Source: Lunularia cruciata
Taxonomy: Eukaryota > Streptophyta > Marchantiopsida > Lunulariales > Lunulariaceae
DNA length: 64,000 bases
Direction: 5' to 3'
Assembly: GCA_948567375.1 (NCBI GenBank)
Contig: OX419757.1
Span: 29,884,001-29,948,000, forward strand
The notes beneath the pieces were generated by a model, which was given only the letters and a program-made list of their open reading frames with translations, did not search any database and was not told the DNA's origin. The number at the start of each line of letters is the position of its first letter. Position 1 is the first letter of the stretch. The translations under genes and the position numbers were made by a program. Shown here piece by piece: positions 1 through 12,900 of this stretch.

Positions 1-1351
1 CGTATAAAATTTACTAATTAATAGAGTGACTCAAATTACTAGACTACAAGTCAAATAGAGTCTAAAGTCTAAAGGAGTATCCATACTCAAAAGAATATTC
101 TCTTAAGTATGTGGTCTTATCTTGACCTAACCATTAAGTCAAGGATTCTTTCATATGGGCTATCCTTGGACTATAGAAGAATCTAAAGCAAAAAAGCTTG
201 TGGGTCCAAGAGTTCTCAACTCTTTCTTCAAAGTCAAACACCTAGGAATAATAGCAAGTCAATAGACTAAAACCCAAAATAATGATATTCATCTTTTCCA
301 CTTTCTCTAAAGTAAGTTCTCCTCTATCTTAGCTATGACTAAATTTAGCTAATCATAACTAATATAGAACCAAATTGTATCTCTATATAAATAATATCTC
401 TCAAATACTTGTAATACCAAAGTACATATCATAACAGTACATATATGCACAAATGGGTGTTACAATACCTCCTCATCCTTAGTTTATGTACTTGTGAAAT
501 AGTTATGCACCAAAGTTACTAATTATTGGAGTAACTCAAATGATTAGGCTAAAAGTTAAATAAAATCAAAATCCTAAAGGAATATTTCCTTAAGCATATG
601 ATCTTATCTTGACCCAACCACTAAGTCAAGGATCCCTTCACATAGGCTATCCTTGGACTATAGAAGAATCTAAAGCAAAAAGGCTTATGGGTCCAAGAGT
701 TCTCAACTCTTTCTTCAAAGCCAAACACCTAGAAATAATACCAAGTCAATACATCAAAATCTAAAATGGTGGTGCTCATCTTTCTACTTCTTCTAAAGTA
801 AGGTCCTCTCTATCTTAGCTATGACTAACTTTAGCTAATCATGACTAATATAGAACCATCCTTTATTTTTATATAAATAATATCTTTCAAGTACTTGTAA
901 TACCAAATTAAATATCACAATAGCACATATGTGCATAAACTAAACTAAATATCACAATAACAAATATATGCACAAATGAGTGTTATAGACCTTACAGCAA
1001 AGTCAAGGATTAGACCTTGCCAATGCTGGCTAAAGTAGGCCTTCTTCACATGGGCTATCCTTGCACTATAAAAGAATCTAAACCAAAAAGGCTTGTGGAC
1101 CCAAGAGTTCTCAACTCTTTCATTAAAGTCAAACATCTAGAAATAGTATAAAGTCAATACACTAGAAGAAAAAATAATGATGCTCATCCTTTCAACTTCA
1201 TCTAAAATAGGGTCACTTCTATCTTGACTATGACTCATTCTAGCTAATCATTAGAGAAACTTGGTTAAAATCCATATAAACAATATCATTCAATTACTTG
1301 TAATATCAAACTACATATCCTGAGCATACATGCACCAATGGGTATTACAAG
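1..1351. repeat. Three diverged tandem units of about 360-520 bp
   Basis: Three successive blocks (about 1-470, 471-990 and 991-1351) share the same order of short blocks. These include 'ggctatccttggactatag' near 158, 644 and 1053, then 'gagttctcaactcttt', and a closing 'gcacaaatgggtgttaca'-like end near 444-470, 963-990 and 1325-1351. The first copy is cut by the window edge and the third is shorter. No coding potential is visible. They may be tandem copies of an LTR end or a satellite-like array; the closing GTTACA/ATTACA resembles LTR ends, but I cannot link them to the other families here. Confidence 0.75.
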
Positions 1352-1569
1352 AAATAGTTGAATTAATTTCATCCACACTTCTTCATTCATATTAAATCCT
1401 CTTGTTTGCAAGCCCTTGTTCAATTCACTTGTCCTTCCCTTCCAAAGCTGATCTATATGCCTTCATATAGTTGGCCCATTTCAATACAATTTGTCCTTGT
1501 TCATGATATCAAGAAACCTTTCCAAAACCTCACAAGAATATTGGGCATATAACTAAATGTGATGCTCTA

Positions 1570-2157
1570 TGTAGTACTCCGAGGACAAGAGAAGAGAGAA
1601 AACACAGATAACACAGTCCAACATTTGGTGCCCCAAAGGAGCACCTTCTCTTTATTATATAGACAAAGAGGATCTCCAAGGAAGCTTTAGGATTAGGCAC
1701 ACAGACAGGTGACATGTCAGCAAGATCTACCCTTGGATTACTTACTTGGATGGGTGACATGTTGGTCTAGGTCCTATCTGGTTGGTCAAACAAGCTTTGA
1801 CCAGAGGGAATCTTTTAGAGAATCTTCTTGTAGGAGTCTCAGAATCACATGAGTAAGGTACCGTTGGAAAGCTCTCAACGAGACAAACCAAGGGGGAGTA
1901 AAGGCCAGCCTTTCTCTCCCCTTGATTTAATGTGAAGATTGTGCAAATTTCCATTTTTGAGGCCTAATTCCTCTATTTAGGCCTCTGAAATTGCTTTCAA
2001 AGATTTTAGGTATATTTCAGCTCCTACTCTATTAGTAGAAGTCCCTTTTTGGTGATACCTCTTTTTGATCTATTTTGACCATCATGTATAATATTATTCT
2101 AGATGTTACCAAACCAAATGTCACATCTAGATCATATGGCTACCTCTTGGTATTACA
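1570..2157 (-). repeat. 3' LTR of family A copy 1
   Basis: The 588-bp repeat has ends TGTAGTACTCC...GGTATTACA on the plus strand (read on the minus strand: TGTAATACC...). It matches 6786-7441 along most of its length, including the 'ggtgccccaaaggagcacc' block and the 'tattatatagac' block. It lacks the hairpin-containing insertion seen in the right LTR. Confidence 0.92.
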
Positions 2158-2174
2158 GACCTCCCTCCTTTTAA
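2158..2174 (-). other. Polypurine tract of family A copy 1
   Basis: On the minus strand the bases TTAAAAGGAGGGAGGTC directly precede the 3' LTR start TGTAATACC. This is the expected place and composition for the plus-strand priming site of an LTR retrotransposon. The related copy at 59060-59076 has a similar purine run. Confidence 0.85.
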
Positions 2175-3679
2175 GACGCAACGTCCTCATTGTGCAATTG
2201 TTGCTCAAATGCTTGCACCAACACCGGTGCATGTGTAAAATTGGCATGGGGCTCCCAGGTTGCTTCATAGAGGGGGTAACCTTTCCACTCTACTAGATAG
2301 TCCACCCACGGATGGCAAGTACCACGCATGCGTTTTTGGAGAATATGCTCCACTTCATATTCCTTTGTGCCATCAATGAGTGTTGGACAAGGTCAAATGT
2401 CTTGTGTGGAATGATGACCCTGGCCTGATTGGAGAGCATATCTGCATAGTACAGAAACATGGAACACTAGATGGATCTTCATGTGTTGTGGTAGCTCAAG
2501 GTGATAGGCCACAATGCTGACGCAACAAAGAATCGAGAAAGGCCCAATAAAACAAGGTCTGAGCTTACAAGGTCCAACTAATGAGAGGTTGGTTGTTGAT
2601 AGCCACACTTGATCCCCAACATTGAACTCTATGTGTCTACGGTGTGCATCAATATATTGCTTCTGTCAATTTTGTGCAATCTATAATCTGTGCTTGGCGC
2701 TCTCCACACCTTGTTGGATTCTAGAAACAAATGTGTTGACTGCATCAACCTTGGTAGCCACCAAACTGATCTTCATCAAGCTAGAAGGTGTGAAGGGATG
2801 CTCACCATACATGAGGAAGAATGGAGTGATCTGGATGGATGCATTCATTGAATTGTTGTAAGCAAATTCCACTAATAGGAGGAAGGTGTCCCACTTCTCT
2901 TGCTCTTCTAAGGTGAAGTTGCATAACATGTCTTCAATCATTCTATTAGCCTGCTTTGTTTGTGGGTGGTATGCTATGGACATGGCCAACTTGGTTTTGA
3001 AGAAACCAAAGAGTGTTTTCTAAAACAAACTGGTGAATTGAGTGCCTCTATCAATGATAAGTACTCTAGATAAGCCATGGTGAGAGAAGACTATTTCTAA
3101 GTATAATTGAGCCAGTTGTGGAGCAATCACATCCTTGGTAGTAGGGTGTATATGAATTATTTTTTTGATCCAGTCCACAAAGACCACGATGGAGTCAAAC
3201 CCTAAGGTGGTCTGGGGTAATTCACAGACAAGATCCATACTCACTTGTTCCTAACGTTGGGTAGGAGTAGAAAGAGGTTGAAGGAGCTTGATTAGAAGCT
3301 TTGTTGACAAAGTAGGTAGCTGTGGATGTAGTCCATCACTTTGTTGCTCATCTTGGGCCAATAGTAATGGCACTGGACTACCTCCAAGGTCTTGTCCATC
3401 CCAATATGACCTGCAATGGCCAAATCATAACATTCCGCTAGAATGGTGGTGCGTAATTCTAGTACATTTGGGATCCATAATCTGCCATCCCAAAAGGTGA
3501 GTCCTTGGGTGCTAGTGACACCTTTGGATGATTGCACTTCTACAATCTATGAATCAGTTTTTGTAGTAGCTAGAATCTCTAGCCAAAATTCAAGGTTAAT
3601 CTTAACCTTTGCCACCAAGTTGTTTGCGATTGGCATGCAGGTGAATGCATCTGCAAGTTGCTTCTTACCTTCCACGTAG
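2171..3679 (-). pseudogene. Family A copy 1 integrase with C-terminal chromodomain (broken)
   Basis: Reading leftwards, fragments in different frames show the H2C2 zinc region ('AGHIGMDKTLEVV', 3292-3537), the catalytic core ('FVDWIKKIIHIHPTTKDV' and 'IDRGTQFTSLF', 3020-3244), the later core ('AYHPQTKQANRMIEDML' and 'EFAYNNSMN', 2681-2989), the C-terminal integrase region ('LVGPCKLRPCFIGPF', 2393-2608) and a chromodomain ('YLVEWKGYPLYEATWEP', 2171-2353). In living elements this protein inserts the cDNA and the chromodomain guides it to marked chromatin. Several frameshifts and stops make it non-functional. The family assignment is secure; exact fragment edges are approximate. Confidence 0.9.
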
Positions 3680-3744
3680 GTGATTGTCATGTTGAAGCAT
3701 TGTCTCCACTCTGCCCACCAAATCTGGCGACAAGATAGATCCTT

Positions 3745-4976
3745 CTATGTCTCGAGGTAGACTAGAGGTTTGTGGTTTGTCTCTACTACAAATGCCTTCT
3801 TGCCCAAATGCTTCCAATGCTTGGTTGTCAAGATGATGAAAAGCTCTTCTTGTTGTGTGGTGGGGTAGTTGCGCTTTGCCGGTAATAACTTTTGAGAGAA
3901 ATATGCAATTGGATGCCATACGTCATGCCACTCTTGTTGTAGGACTGCTCCTATTGCTACGCTTGATGCATTTGTAGTCAACTTGATGGGACGTTTTGGG
4001 TCATACCACTTCAAGATTGGTGCATGTAGCAAGGTACCTTTCAATTCTTGAAAGACCAACTCTTGTGCGGTTCCCCATGTCCACTTCTCATTGCCAAGTA
4101 GTGCCGTTAAAGGTTGTGCAACCTTGGAGAAGTCCTTAACAAATCTATGATAGAATCCCATCAACCCCAAGAAGCTCTTGAGTTGAGTCTAATCTTTTGG
4201 GGCACTCCATTTTTGAATGACCTCTATTTTATCCATCAAGACTTGAATTCCCTCTTCACTTACTCTATGCCCCAAGTTGTCTACTTCCACTTGCCAAACT
4301 CGCACTTTGAGATTTTGGCGTGCAATAATTTGTCTTAGAATCTAGAGGACCTCTTGTAGATGTTGTTTGTGTTCCGTCATTGTGATACTATATACTAAGA
4401 TATTGTCCAAAAAGACAATAACAAGCTTATCTAAGAATGGACAAAATATGTCATTCATTAGACTCATGAAAGTGGCAGGTGCATTGGTGAGGCCAAAAGT
4501 CATCACAAGATACTCAAAGTGGACATACCTAGTTCAAAATGTTGTTTTGTACACATCCTACTCTACAATTTGGATTTGATTATAACCGTTCTACAAGTCC
4601 AATTTGGTGAAGTATCTTGCTCCATGGAGTTGATCAAATAGGTCATCCATGTGAGGTAAGGGGTATTTTTTCTTCACTATTTGCTGATTGAGACCTCGAT
4701 AGTCAATGCAAATGCGCATTGTACCATCCTTCTTCATAAACAGGATAGGAGCTCCATATGGTGATATGCTAGGTTGGATGAACCCTTTTGCAGCATCTCC
4801 TCAATTTGAGTCTTACAGTCCTCCAACTCATGAGGTGATAGGCAATATGGGGCCTTACAAGGAAGGGTCTTCCCCGAGAGTGTCTCAATTTTATGATCTA
4901 CTCTCCTTTTTGGTAGTAATCCTGAGGGTAGATCATCAAGAAAGACATCTTGAAATTCATCCACCACAGCCTTCAA
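3745..4976 (-). pseudogene. Family A copy 1 reverse transcriptase and RNase H (broken, catalytic Asp changed)
   Basis: The N-terminal pol segment 'FQDVFLDDLPSG' and '[21 protein letters not shown]' lies at 4734-4976. The polymerase active-site block reads VFLDN at about 4402-4413 instead of the family's (Y/F)xDD, so the second catalytic aspartate is an asparagine. RNase H follows at 3745-4170 ('GLMGFYHRFVKDFSKVAQPL', 'ASSVAIGAVLQQEW', 'PIAYFSQKL'). Frames shift several times. Only about 230 bp separate the gag knuckle from the RT start, too little for the usual retropepsin, so the protease appears to be deleted. Confidence 0.88.
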
Positions 4977-5194
4977 TTTCTCAAGAATTTGTCCATTGAG
5001 TTGTGCACTCTAGACTTCTCTTATTAGACCCATGAAACATCTATCGGTCTTCTTCCTTTCCTTGCTTCTCTGCTTCTTTATTGAGCCAATAAGGCCACAA
5101 GGTACATTTACTGGTGATCTTCATTTTCCACCTCCTCTTCTTCAATGTGCCTCTCCATATTGTTCAAAGATTGATTGTACAAAGGCCGAGTGCC

Positions 5195-6650
5195 TCTAGG
5201 GTAACGAGTGCGACAATTAGTAGATATGTGCCCAACACGGCTAAAATTGTAACAACGGTGTTGTTCTCCTTGAGTTCCTTCTCCTCATGGGACTCTATCT
5301 CTTCGTTCTTCTACCCGTCCATGCTCCCCTTGAAGTGGTTGTGCTCCTCGATCTCAAAATTAAAGGTTGCCCAATTCCATTAGTACCGGTCCACCCATGT
5401 GTGGCATTTCTGCACAACAATGTTGAGGTAGAACTACTCCTTCACCTCCACCTAATGCTCTTGCTATTCTATATGCACAAGCAATGGCTTCAAATACAAT
5501 GCAAGGATTTTGCACCATGACTTCTTGGTAAATCCACTCCTTTCACCCTTGTTTGAAATTGTCGAGAGCCTCTACTGGACTCATGTTGGTTATTGCAACT
5601 AGTAGATCCAGAAATGCCTCCACATACTCTTGTATGTTGTTCTCTATCTCAATCTCCATAGTCGGGTTCGAGTCATCTGCATAGAATCCACCGATTGGAA
5701 ATTCTTCAGCAATCCTTCTTGCATTGTTGTCCACGTGACCTCCCTTCTCTCTACCAACATGGATTGTTCCCAAGCATCATACCATGTGAGGGCTTTATCG
5801 GTCAAGTACCCACATGCAAACACGCCTGCAGCATGCTCCATGATCTTTATTGAGAACAATTGGAAATATCAATTCATTCTCGAGATCCAATTTTCCACTA
5901 CTCCCATCATACACTGCCACTTGTAAGGCTCAATGTTGTAGGTCTTCTTCATCTGAAGTAGAAATGTGGCTTCATTGTTGATAAGGTTTGTAGGCACAGG
6001 TGCCTCTCCAAGTACTTCAGTCATAGGTATTGGGTTTTGCGACACTCTTCTTCTTGCATGGCTTGATTGTTCTTGAGGATCTGCACTTGACTTTGTAATG
6101 TCTCCATGGTCATCTTAATCTCTCAAAATTCATTAAACATCCCTTGCATTCCTTGCACCAGCTCTTGCAATTGCGGATCCATGGTTCCTGCAACACTCAA
6201 TTGCTAATGTCTACTTTAATATACAGTCAATATGATCACTCTAGAAGGCGCAAAAACTATTGGAACTACCATTGGGACCTCAGAAGCTATCACTTGTTGA
6301 TAATACTCCTTGCCAAAATTCCTAACCACAAAATCTCTACACATCACTTTCGGTCTCACTACATAACGGATTTCTACTTGAGTGTTGAAAGGGAGAGGAT
6401 TTGGGACATTCACATCCCTATCATCATAATAGAATGTAGATTGTCAAATCTTACTCTCTATCATATATCACCACAGGTAGAATCACCGGGTTTGGTGAGT
6501 TCATCACCTTGTCCATGAATTTTGCACCAAAGTGATAAACTAGCAATACCCTCATTTGCTCATGCTGGATGTACATAACCTTGATGTGGAATGGATTTGG
6601 GAATAGAAAGCTAGGTGCATGAAATTGTCCTCTAAGTGCATCCATCCCAA
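5195..6650 (-). pseudogene. Family A copy 1 gag (broken)
   Basis: Fragments include the capsid-like segments 'ALTWYDAWEQ' (5644-5859) and 'EYVEAFLDLLVAITNMSP' (5543-5773), typical of plant Ty3/gypsy gag. Near 5197-5260 a nucleocapsid knuckle reads CYNFSRVGHISTNC: it keeps the first Cys, the His and the last Cys, but the second Cys is Phe. Upstream segments to about 6650 are probably gag N-terminus or leader. Gag would form the particle that packages element RNA. Frameshifts and stops disable it. Confidence 0.75.
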
Positions 6651-6771
6651 ATGCTCTCTGAAGTCTTTCCTAAGTCTAGCAATTACTCTATGTTCTCCCC
6701 CTCAAATTACTCAATTTCAATAATTCATGCTCTTCCAAGATGGGTGATCTACTCTCTTGGACTAAGACACT

Positions 6772-6784
6772 CACTCTGATTTAA
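6772..6784 (-). other. Primer binding site of family A copy 1 (initiator tRNA-Met type)
   Basis: The plus-strand bases CACTCTGATTTAA lie one base inside the right LTR. Their complement resembles the 3' end of initiator tRNA-Met (TGGTATCAGAGC), matching 9 of 13 positions. This fixes the right LTR as the 5' LTR and the element as minus-strand. Confidence 0.75.
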
Positions 6785-6785
6785 T

Positions 6786-7441
6786 TGTAATACTCCAAGG
6801 ACAAGAGAAGAGAGAAAACACAGATTGCACACTCCAATATTTGGTGCCCCAAAGGAGCACCTTCTCTTTATTATATAGACAAAGAATATCTCCTCCAAGG
6901 AAGCTCCACCATAGGATTAGGCACACAAATAGGTGACATATCAGCAAGCTCCAACCTTGGATTATTTACTTGGATAGGTGACATGTTGGTCTAGGTCCTA
7001 TCTGGTTGGTCAAACAAGCTTTGACCAGAGGGAATCTTTTAGAGAATCTTCTTGTAGGAGTCTCAGAATCACGTGAGTAAGGTATCGTTGGAAAGCTCTC
7101 AATGAGACAAACCGGGGGGAGGGAAGGCCAGCCTTTCTCTCCCCCCTAGTTTAATGTGCAGATTGTGCAGATTCCTCCCCTACCAATGGAGGAAAGGTTG
7201 GCCTTTCCTCCATTGATAAGGGGGGGGGGATCTGCACATTTTTTAGGCCTAATTCATCCATTTAGGCCTCCAAAATTGCCTTCAAAGATTTTAGGTATAT
7301 TTTGGTTCCTAATCTATTAGTAGAAATCCCCTTTTGGTGATACTTTGTTTGATCTATTTTGACCATCATGTATAACATCATTCTAGATGTTACCAAACCA
7401 AATTTCACATCTAGATCATATGGCTAGCTCTTGGTATTACA
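6786..7441 (-). repeat. 5' LTR of family A copy 1, with a hairpin-bearing insertion
   Basis: The 656-bp LTR begins TGTAATACTCC and ends GGTATTACA on the plus strand. It is longer than its partner because it carries extra G-rich sequence at about 7150-7235, including a perfect 14-bp hairpin (7184-7197 and 7202-7215, 4-base loop). A TATA-like TATATAA on the minus strand at 6871-6877 is conserved in other family A LTRs and is the likely core promoter of the element. Confidence 0.9.
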
Positions 7442-9950
7442 AATCGGTGTCTTAAATGTCATAAGAATGTTGATGTGAAAATTCAAAGCAAAAACATTAA
7501 TTAAATTCATTATAAAGTATATTGCAAGCAAGGGTGCATAAACCGTACAGTTGAGGTGCATGGGATGCATATTAGGATGAACAAGGCAAGGGTTTTTAGG
7601 TGCATAGGGTAGGTTTTTGAGTTCACAATGCACAAAGTAGCAGTCAAGGTGTCCAATTCTTATTCATATCCAAATTTGAACTTACAAGCAATTAGAAGAT
7701 AAATTTTTGCTACAAACAAATACTTTGATGTGATAGATAAATAAAAATTTATTTATTTATATTTATATAGTGTGTTGAAATATACACCATATGATATAGT
7801 TTATAGTAGTAGTCTAGGATGGATTATTTGAGAGGCATTCTACTCTAATATGCTCTAGTGCATCATCAAGGCATTTAATGATTGGTTGATAGATCCACAC
7901 ATAACTATATCTCCACATCCATTCTTACTCTTTGTCCTACAAAGGGAAATCTTGAAAGGATGATGCTAAACTCTCATATATAGCTTTGTACTACAATCCT
8001 TAAGACTAAAGTCTACTCTTCAATGAGTAGAATTTCAATAATAAGGTAATCAATAGCTAAGCATGTATCTCCTCTAAATATATCCAAGGAAGCTATCAAG
8101 AGGTCCTTTGATAAGGTGTGTCATATACCTACTATTGTGTAAGGAGTAAATCTATGAGTATCTATGAGGATGGATAGCACCGTGTAGATGGTTCTTATAA
8201 TATGGAATTATAGCACTATCAAATATCAATATAACTCAAAGTGATAGACCTAGGATGTAAATGTAACATGAGATCTAACCACAAAACCATTCTAGGAGTC
8301 TAGAAAGTACTCTTTGATAGAAAAAAAATAGGATGCATGGCATAGGAAGATGTGTGTGTGGGGCAAGATAGAGTGTGCAATTGTAGAACCAAGGTGCACA
8401 ATGCAAGAAGACGGTTGGTTGAGAATGTGCAGCCATGGAGTTGGAGGTGTGTAGCACTAGAAAGGATGAGCAATAGTAGGACAAGGTACAAAGCACCAAG
8501 ACAAGAGTATGTGGTGCCCAAATAGGAAGCACAGAGCCATGGTGCAAGATGAAGAACATACTTAGGTTTCCAGGATGCACATACAGGACCCTATATATGC
8601 ATCCTAAAAACCCTAGCTATGTTCCTAGCATCCTAAAAGCTCTATATATGCATATCTTAAAAATCCTATGTGTGCAACCTAAAAACCCTTGTCGTGTGGG
8701 TATGCATAGGATGTAGGCAAACAAGTGTGGTGAGATGAAAATTGAAATTCAATTTCAAATTACCACCAATCAATTTCACCTAATTTCAACAAACTTGCAC
8801 TCAATTTCATCAAAAAGTAGTAACATTTGCTCTTGGATATTGCAATCCAATGTTGAATTTAAGCCCAAGTGTATCAAACTAATTCATTTAATCAATTCAA
8901 CGGAACTCTTGATATGAGAGATTTGTCAAGACACACTCATTTGATGCAGGTTGTGTAGTCATATGATTGCTTATTGCTTGAAATCCAATCAACCATAGTT
9001 CTTCATGGAAATCCTCTATGTTTGGATTTTCCATCACCCTCTCAAAATCCCTTGTATTGGCCATTTCTAAAATTGCTCCTCTATTCTCTAAAAAATAGCC
9101 TACCTAAATGCCAACAATTTACGTCCTCTCTTCCTTCTTATCACCTTGAAAGCTCTCTTCCTTTTGCCCTCTTAAATTTCAAAAGCTCTCTTCCTTTTGC
9201 ATCCTCCCAAATTTTGAAACAACCTTCTTCTCACCCTAAAATCTTTCTTCTTTCTAACCCTACTAAATTTTGAAACAACAAGCATGAACACTCTCTTCAT
9301 TTCTTTCAAAATTTTGCAACTTCTCTTCCTTCTTACCTTAAAAGCTCTCTTCTCTTCAAAAATTCTAGCCGCTCCTAAATTTTAAATACTCTTGAAAGCT
9401 CTCTTCTTGTAAAAAATTTGGCCTCTTCCATATTTCAAATATTCTTAAAGTCTCCTCCTTCAAAAATTTATCTCCTTTCTCCCTTTGAAAACTACATTGT
9501 CCTTCAAAAAATACATACAACCCTTTCAAAACTAGCAAGAATGTTCAAAAAATACCCTTAACTTTTGAAAATTTTACATAATCCTCTCAAAACTAATGAG
9601 AATATTATCTCTCAATCCTCACTTGCATGAATGCAATTACCTCCAATTTATAGTTCATGTGCACATTTTCTAAAATTTTACCCCTCAATGTCTACTAGTA
9701 TATTTAGGGAATTTGAATATTGATAAAACATAATTGTGAAAATCATAAAGTGTGATAATAGAAACATATAGTGGGATAATAACCTTTAATTCTAAAGCAA
9801 CCTTCATCCATCTTGGTTCTTGGACTTTGACTGATGAAATAGTAGCAACCCAACACACAATAGCCAAGAAAATACCCAAATTTGAATGATGGGATAGTGA
9901 TCCATGAACATCAAAGCAAACACCCACAACCCACAATCATTCTTCCACAT
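7442..9950. repeat. AT-rich, low-complexity intergenic stretch; no gene seen
   Basis: No supported gene lies here. At 8580-8695 short degenerate units of the type 'tatatatgcatcctaaaaaccct' recur about three times. At 9120-9560 a pyrimidine-rich block repeats 'aaagctctcttcctt' and 'aaattttgaaa' motifs in imperfect alternation, giving short spurious frames rich in Ser, Leu and Phe. The source of these repeats is not recognisable. Confidence 0.5.
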
Positions 9951-12900
9951 TTGACAATGTGTACACACTCATGCAAAACCCAATACATTGTTGTACTATG
10001 TATTATTTTTGTTGGGAATACAATAGGTACCTTGCTATAGTATCTATAGGTAGGGAGTTTGAATCTAAACATATCAGGAGTGACTATCCCTACTCATAAT
10101 TGCAATGATCATGTATTCTATTGTAGTACATAGAAATTCTAATATAGAGAAGACTGGGTTGTTTTTAAACAATTTTAACTTAAAAGAACTCCAAAAGTAA
10201 TAAGATTGTGCTAAATGAATGTCAAAAGAATAAAACCCAAAGATATCAAGAGAAAGGCCAGTCCTAAAGCCAAAGGCTTAAGGCAAAAACTCAAAGGTGA
10301 TAGAAATCCAAAGATTAGGTGAATCTTTAATCTTTGGAAATATTCAAATGTACGAGACATTTATGCAAATACATTTGCACATGTGAAAGCATCAAGAGTG
10401 TATGGTAACCTAACTATATGAGAAGGCAAATATTGCCATGGGAAGTTTATAAGTGATGGTTATTGGAAGGGCTAGTTCTTGAAGGTGGTTCAAATTCTTT
10501 CAAAGAATATGTAATAAACATGATTTTGGAGTTGTACCATGAAGGATCAAGACCAAAGTATAACTAAAATGAGAAATCAAGCAATAGCTCTTTTGCATTA
10601 TGTTGACCAACTGCCAAGAGAGTGGACCAAGAGATGAACATCAAGAAGCAACAACTTATTAGGAAACCCAAAGCTAAGAAAGGAGTGCACTATAGATCCA
10701 ACACCATGATAATTAATAGAGTTCTAGATGGGAGACCACCTTGCCCAGTGCATTTAACATTGAAACCACTTAGTGCAAGCCTCAATCATATATGCCAGGA
10801 AGGAACTATTTGAAAATTGGGATTAATGTTTCTACTATAGAATTGGACTTATACTTCACCAAGAATGGGGGAAGAGATTAGGACAAGCACCTATTGTCAT
10901 AATGATACCTTGAGAGGAAACCCAAGACTATAGAGTTACAAGCATTGGCAAGAAGTGTTAGGATATTTAGCAAGGGTAGATGGAGGCATAAAGTTAGATA
11001 GACTATTTATTGACGTGGTCAATCCCATATTCACTACCATGCAAGATGGGAAGAATGGATGGAATACCATTTATTACAAAGATCTAACTTGATGATGTAT
11101 CATGGAATCCATACTTAGATTGGTTAAAAAATCCAAAGTAACCTCAGTTGTCCATTTGTAAATATCTAGATGTACAAGATATTTATGCAAGTATGTTCAT
11201 GCATGTAAAAACATCAAGAAACTCTGACAATCTTTATGCTAGTAACTTTTGTGATAGAAATTATGGTGACAAGAAAGAGTGAGAAGTAGAATCTTTATAA
11301 TAATCTTCTACCACCTAATAGTGGACAAAATGGGAATGTTTGTCAAGAGTGAATTCCTAAGGAGAAAGCATCTAACCTTCTTGCAATGGAATTGGGATTT
11401 CAGCTTGCCTTCCATGATTCAAGAGATGAGGAGTAGGACACAAGAGACTTGAAATTTAAGGAGAAATACAAGAGAGTGGAGTGAGGAACATTGAGAATGG
11501 TCCTTGGGATGGAGGCAAGAAATTTAGATGGAATATATTAGATACAAAGTTTGGGGATATAGGGTATAAATTCAGCTCCCAAATAACCGATTCATTTGAT
11601 GAGCCAAGATCCCAACAATGGTTGGCAGGTGTAGTTACAAATATTTAGCCAAAAATCTCTTTGTTAATGAGGATCTTTAGACTAAATAGGACTACCTATC
11701 TCACCATTAATCCAGCTATCTTCATTAACCAGATATACAAAAGAATTTCAACGAATCAAGCATACATGTTCCACCCCACACTCAATCTATGATCTGAGAG
11801 TTGGAGGGAGATAGAGGAGCTAATTATTTGGCCATCTTTGCCTTTCATTTCCACATGGCTTATCAATTTTCTGACCAAGGAGGAAAGGAAGAAGTTCAAA
11901 ACTCAGTTTCACCCAAAGATTACTTCTGGATTACAAGCAAAAGGAAGAAGAACAATCAAAAGAATTCACAAAGTTTACAAGGAATTCACTAGCACATGGT
12001 AATTTTGTAAAGTTAAGGAGGAAATGGTTATTGAAAGAAAAAGGAGCACTCTTTCATCAAGACCAAAGCATCCGACAAAGAAAGTAAGAAGAAACATACA
12101 AGTAGCAATCACTTCATCTTCTTCTCTTTGGAAGAAGATAAAGTTGAAGATGAAAGTGAAGACAAAGAGGATGAGCTAACCCTACAAGGTTAGAAATAAA
12201 GACCAAGGGGGAGCTGAATCTGCTCTACAAGGTGAGGCAAGTCATCAACACAAAAGATCAAGAAGATCTTTGGAATGAAGAAGAACTAGCAACTCCTATG
12301 TAGCTAAGATCACCTTGGAGTTGGACATGATTGAGATCAAAAAAGGAGCAGCCAAGGAAGAATAATTTAACGTCCAAGGCAAGGATATCACTAGAAGAGT
12401 AATTAAAGAACCAATAGTACTTGAATCAAGACAAATCTTATCTTTTGATGGTGTTTCTTTTTTGATCAATTTGGTAGGATCCTTGCTTACCTACTCATTT
12501 GCAATTCTACCACAATACCATGAGGATTGGCCCAAGGTGAGAAATTAGAATTTGTTGGCACAAAGGCTTCATGCCAATGACTATGCAATGAAGGCAAAGA
12601 GTGACCATTAGCAGGGTGAGGCAAAGAAGTACCAGGTCTTGTACAAGGAAGAATGTAGGAGAGTAGACACACTCTTACAAGATGCAAAGGACCTAAAGAG
12701 AGAGAAGACTTCATTGGAGAATACAAAGAAGGACCAAGAAGCCAATATCCAAAGACTTCAAGATGAATTAAGATCACTCTAGGAGAAGAGCATACAAAGG
12801 TAATAATGGTATGAGCTTAATACTTGTGCAAGATCACTCACATTGACAAGCTCTAACATGACTTGCAAGTGGAGCAAGCATGAACTATCACCCAAATATA

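Larger units (their letters stand above)
1570..7441 (-). mobile_element. Ty3/gypsy chromovirus, family A copy 1 (decayed, both LTRs present)
   Basis: A complete but inactivated LTR retrotransposon reads right to left. It has two LTRs (1570-2157 and 6786-7441), an initiator tRNA-Met primer site next to the right LTR, a polypurine tract next to the left LTR, and in order gag, a knuckle, reverse transcriptase, RNase H, integrase and chromodomain. The pol order RT-RNaseH-integrase and the terminal chromodomain identify the Ty3/gypsy chromovirus lineage. Many stops and frameshifts break every reading frame. No 5-bp target duplication is visible (CTCTA on the left, AATCG on the right), so the ends may have been altered or exchanged by recombination. 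Solo, partial or related copies of the family occur at 23767-24524, 58456-59838 and 59839-60217. Confidence 0.93.

Noticed and set aside
1570-7441. Target-site duplication for family A copy 1
   Set aside because: The 5-bp flanks CTCTA and AATCG do not match, and no shifted boundary gives a match.
8275-8580. Overlapping 101- and 73-codon minus-strand frames rich in His, Leu and Cys
   Set aside because: They arise from the degenerate 'ggtgca/atgcac' repetitive sequence of this stretch; two frames are open at once, which points to composition rather than coding.
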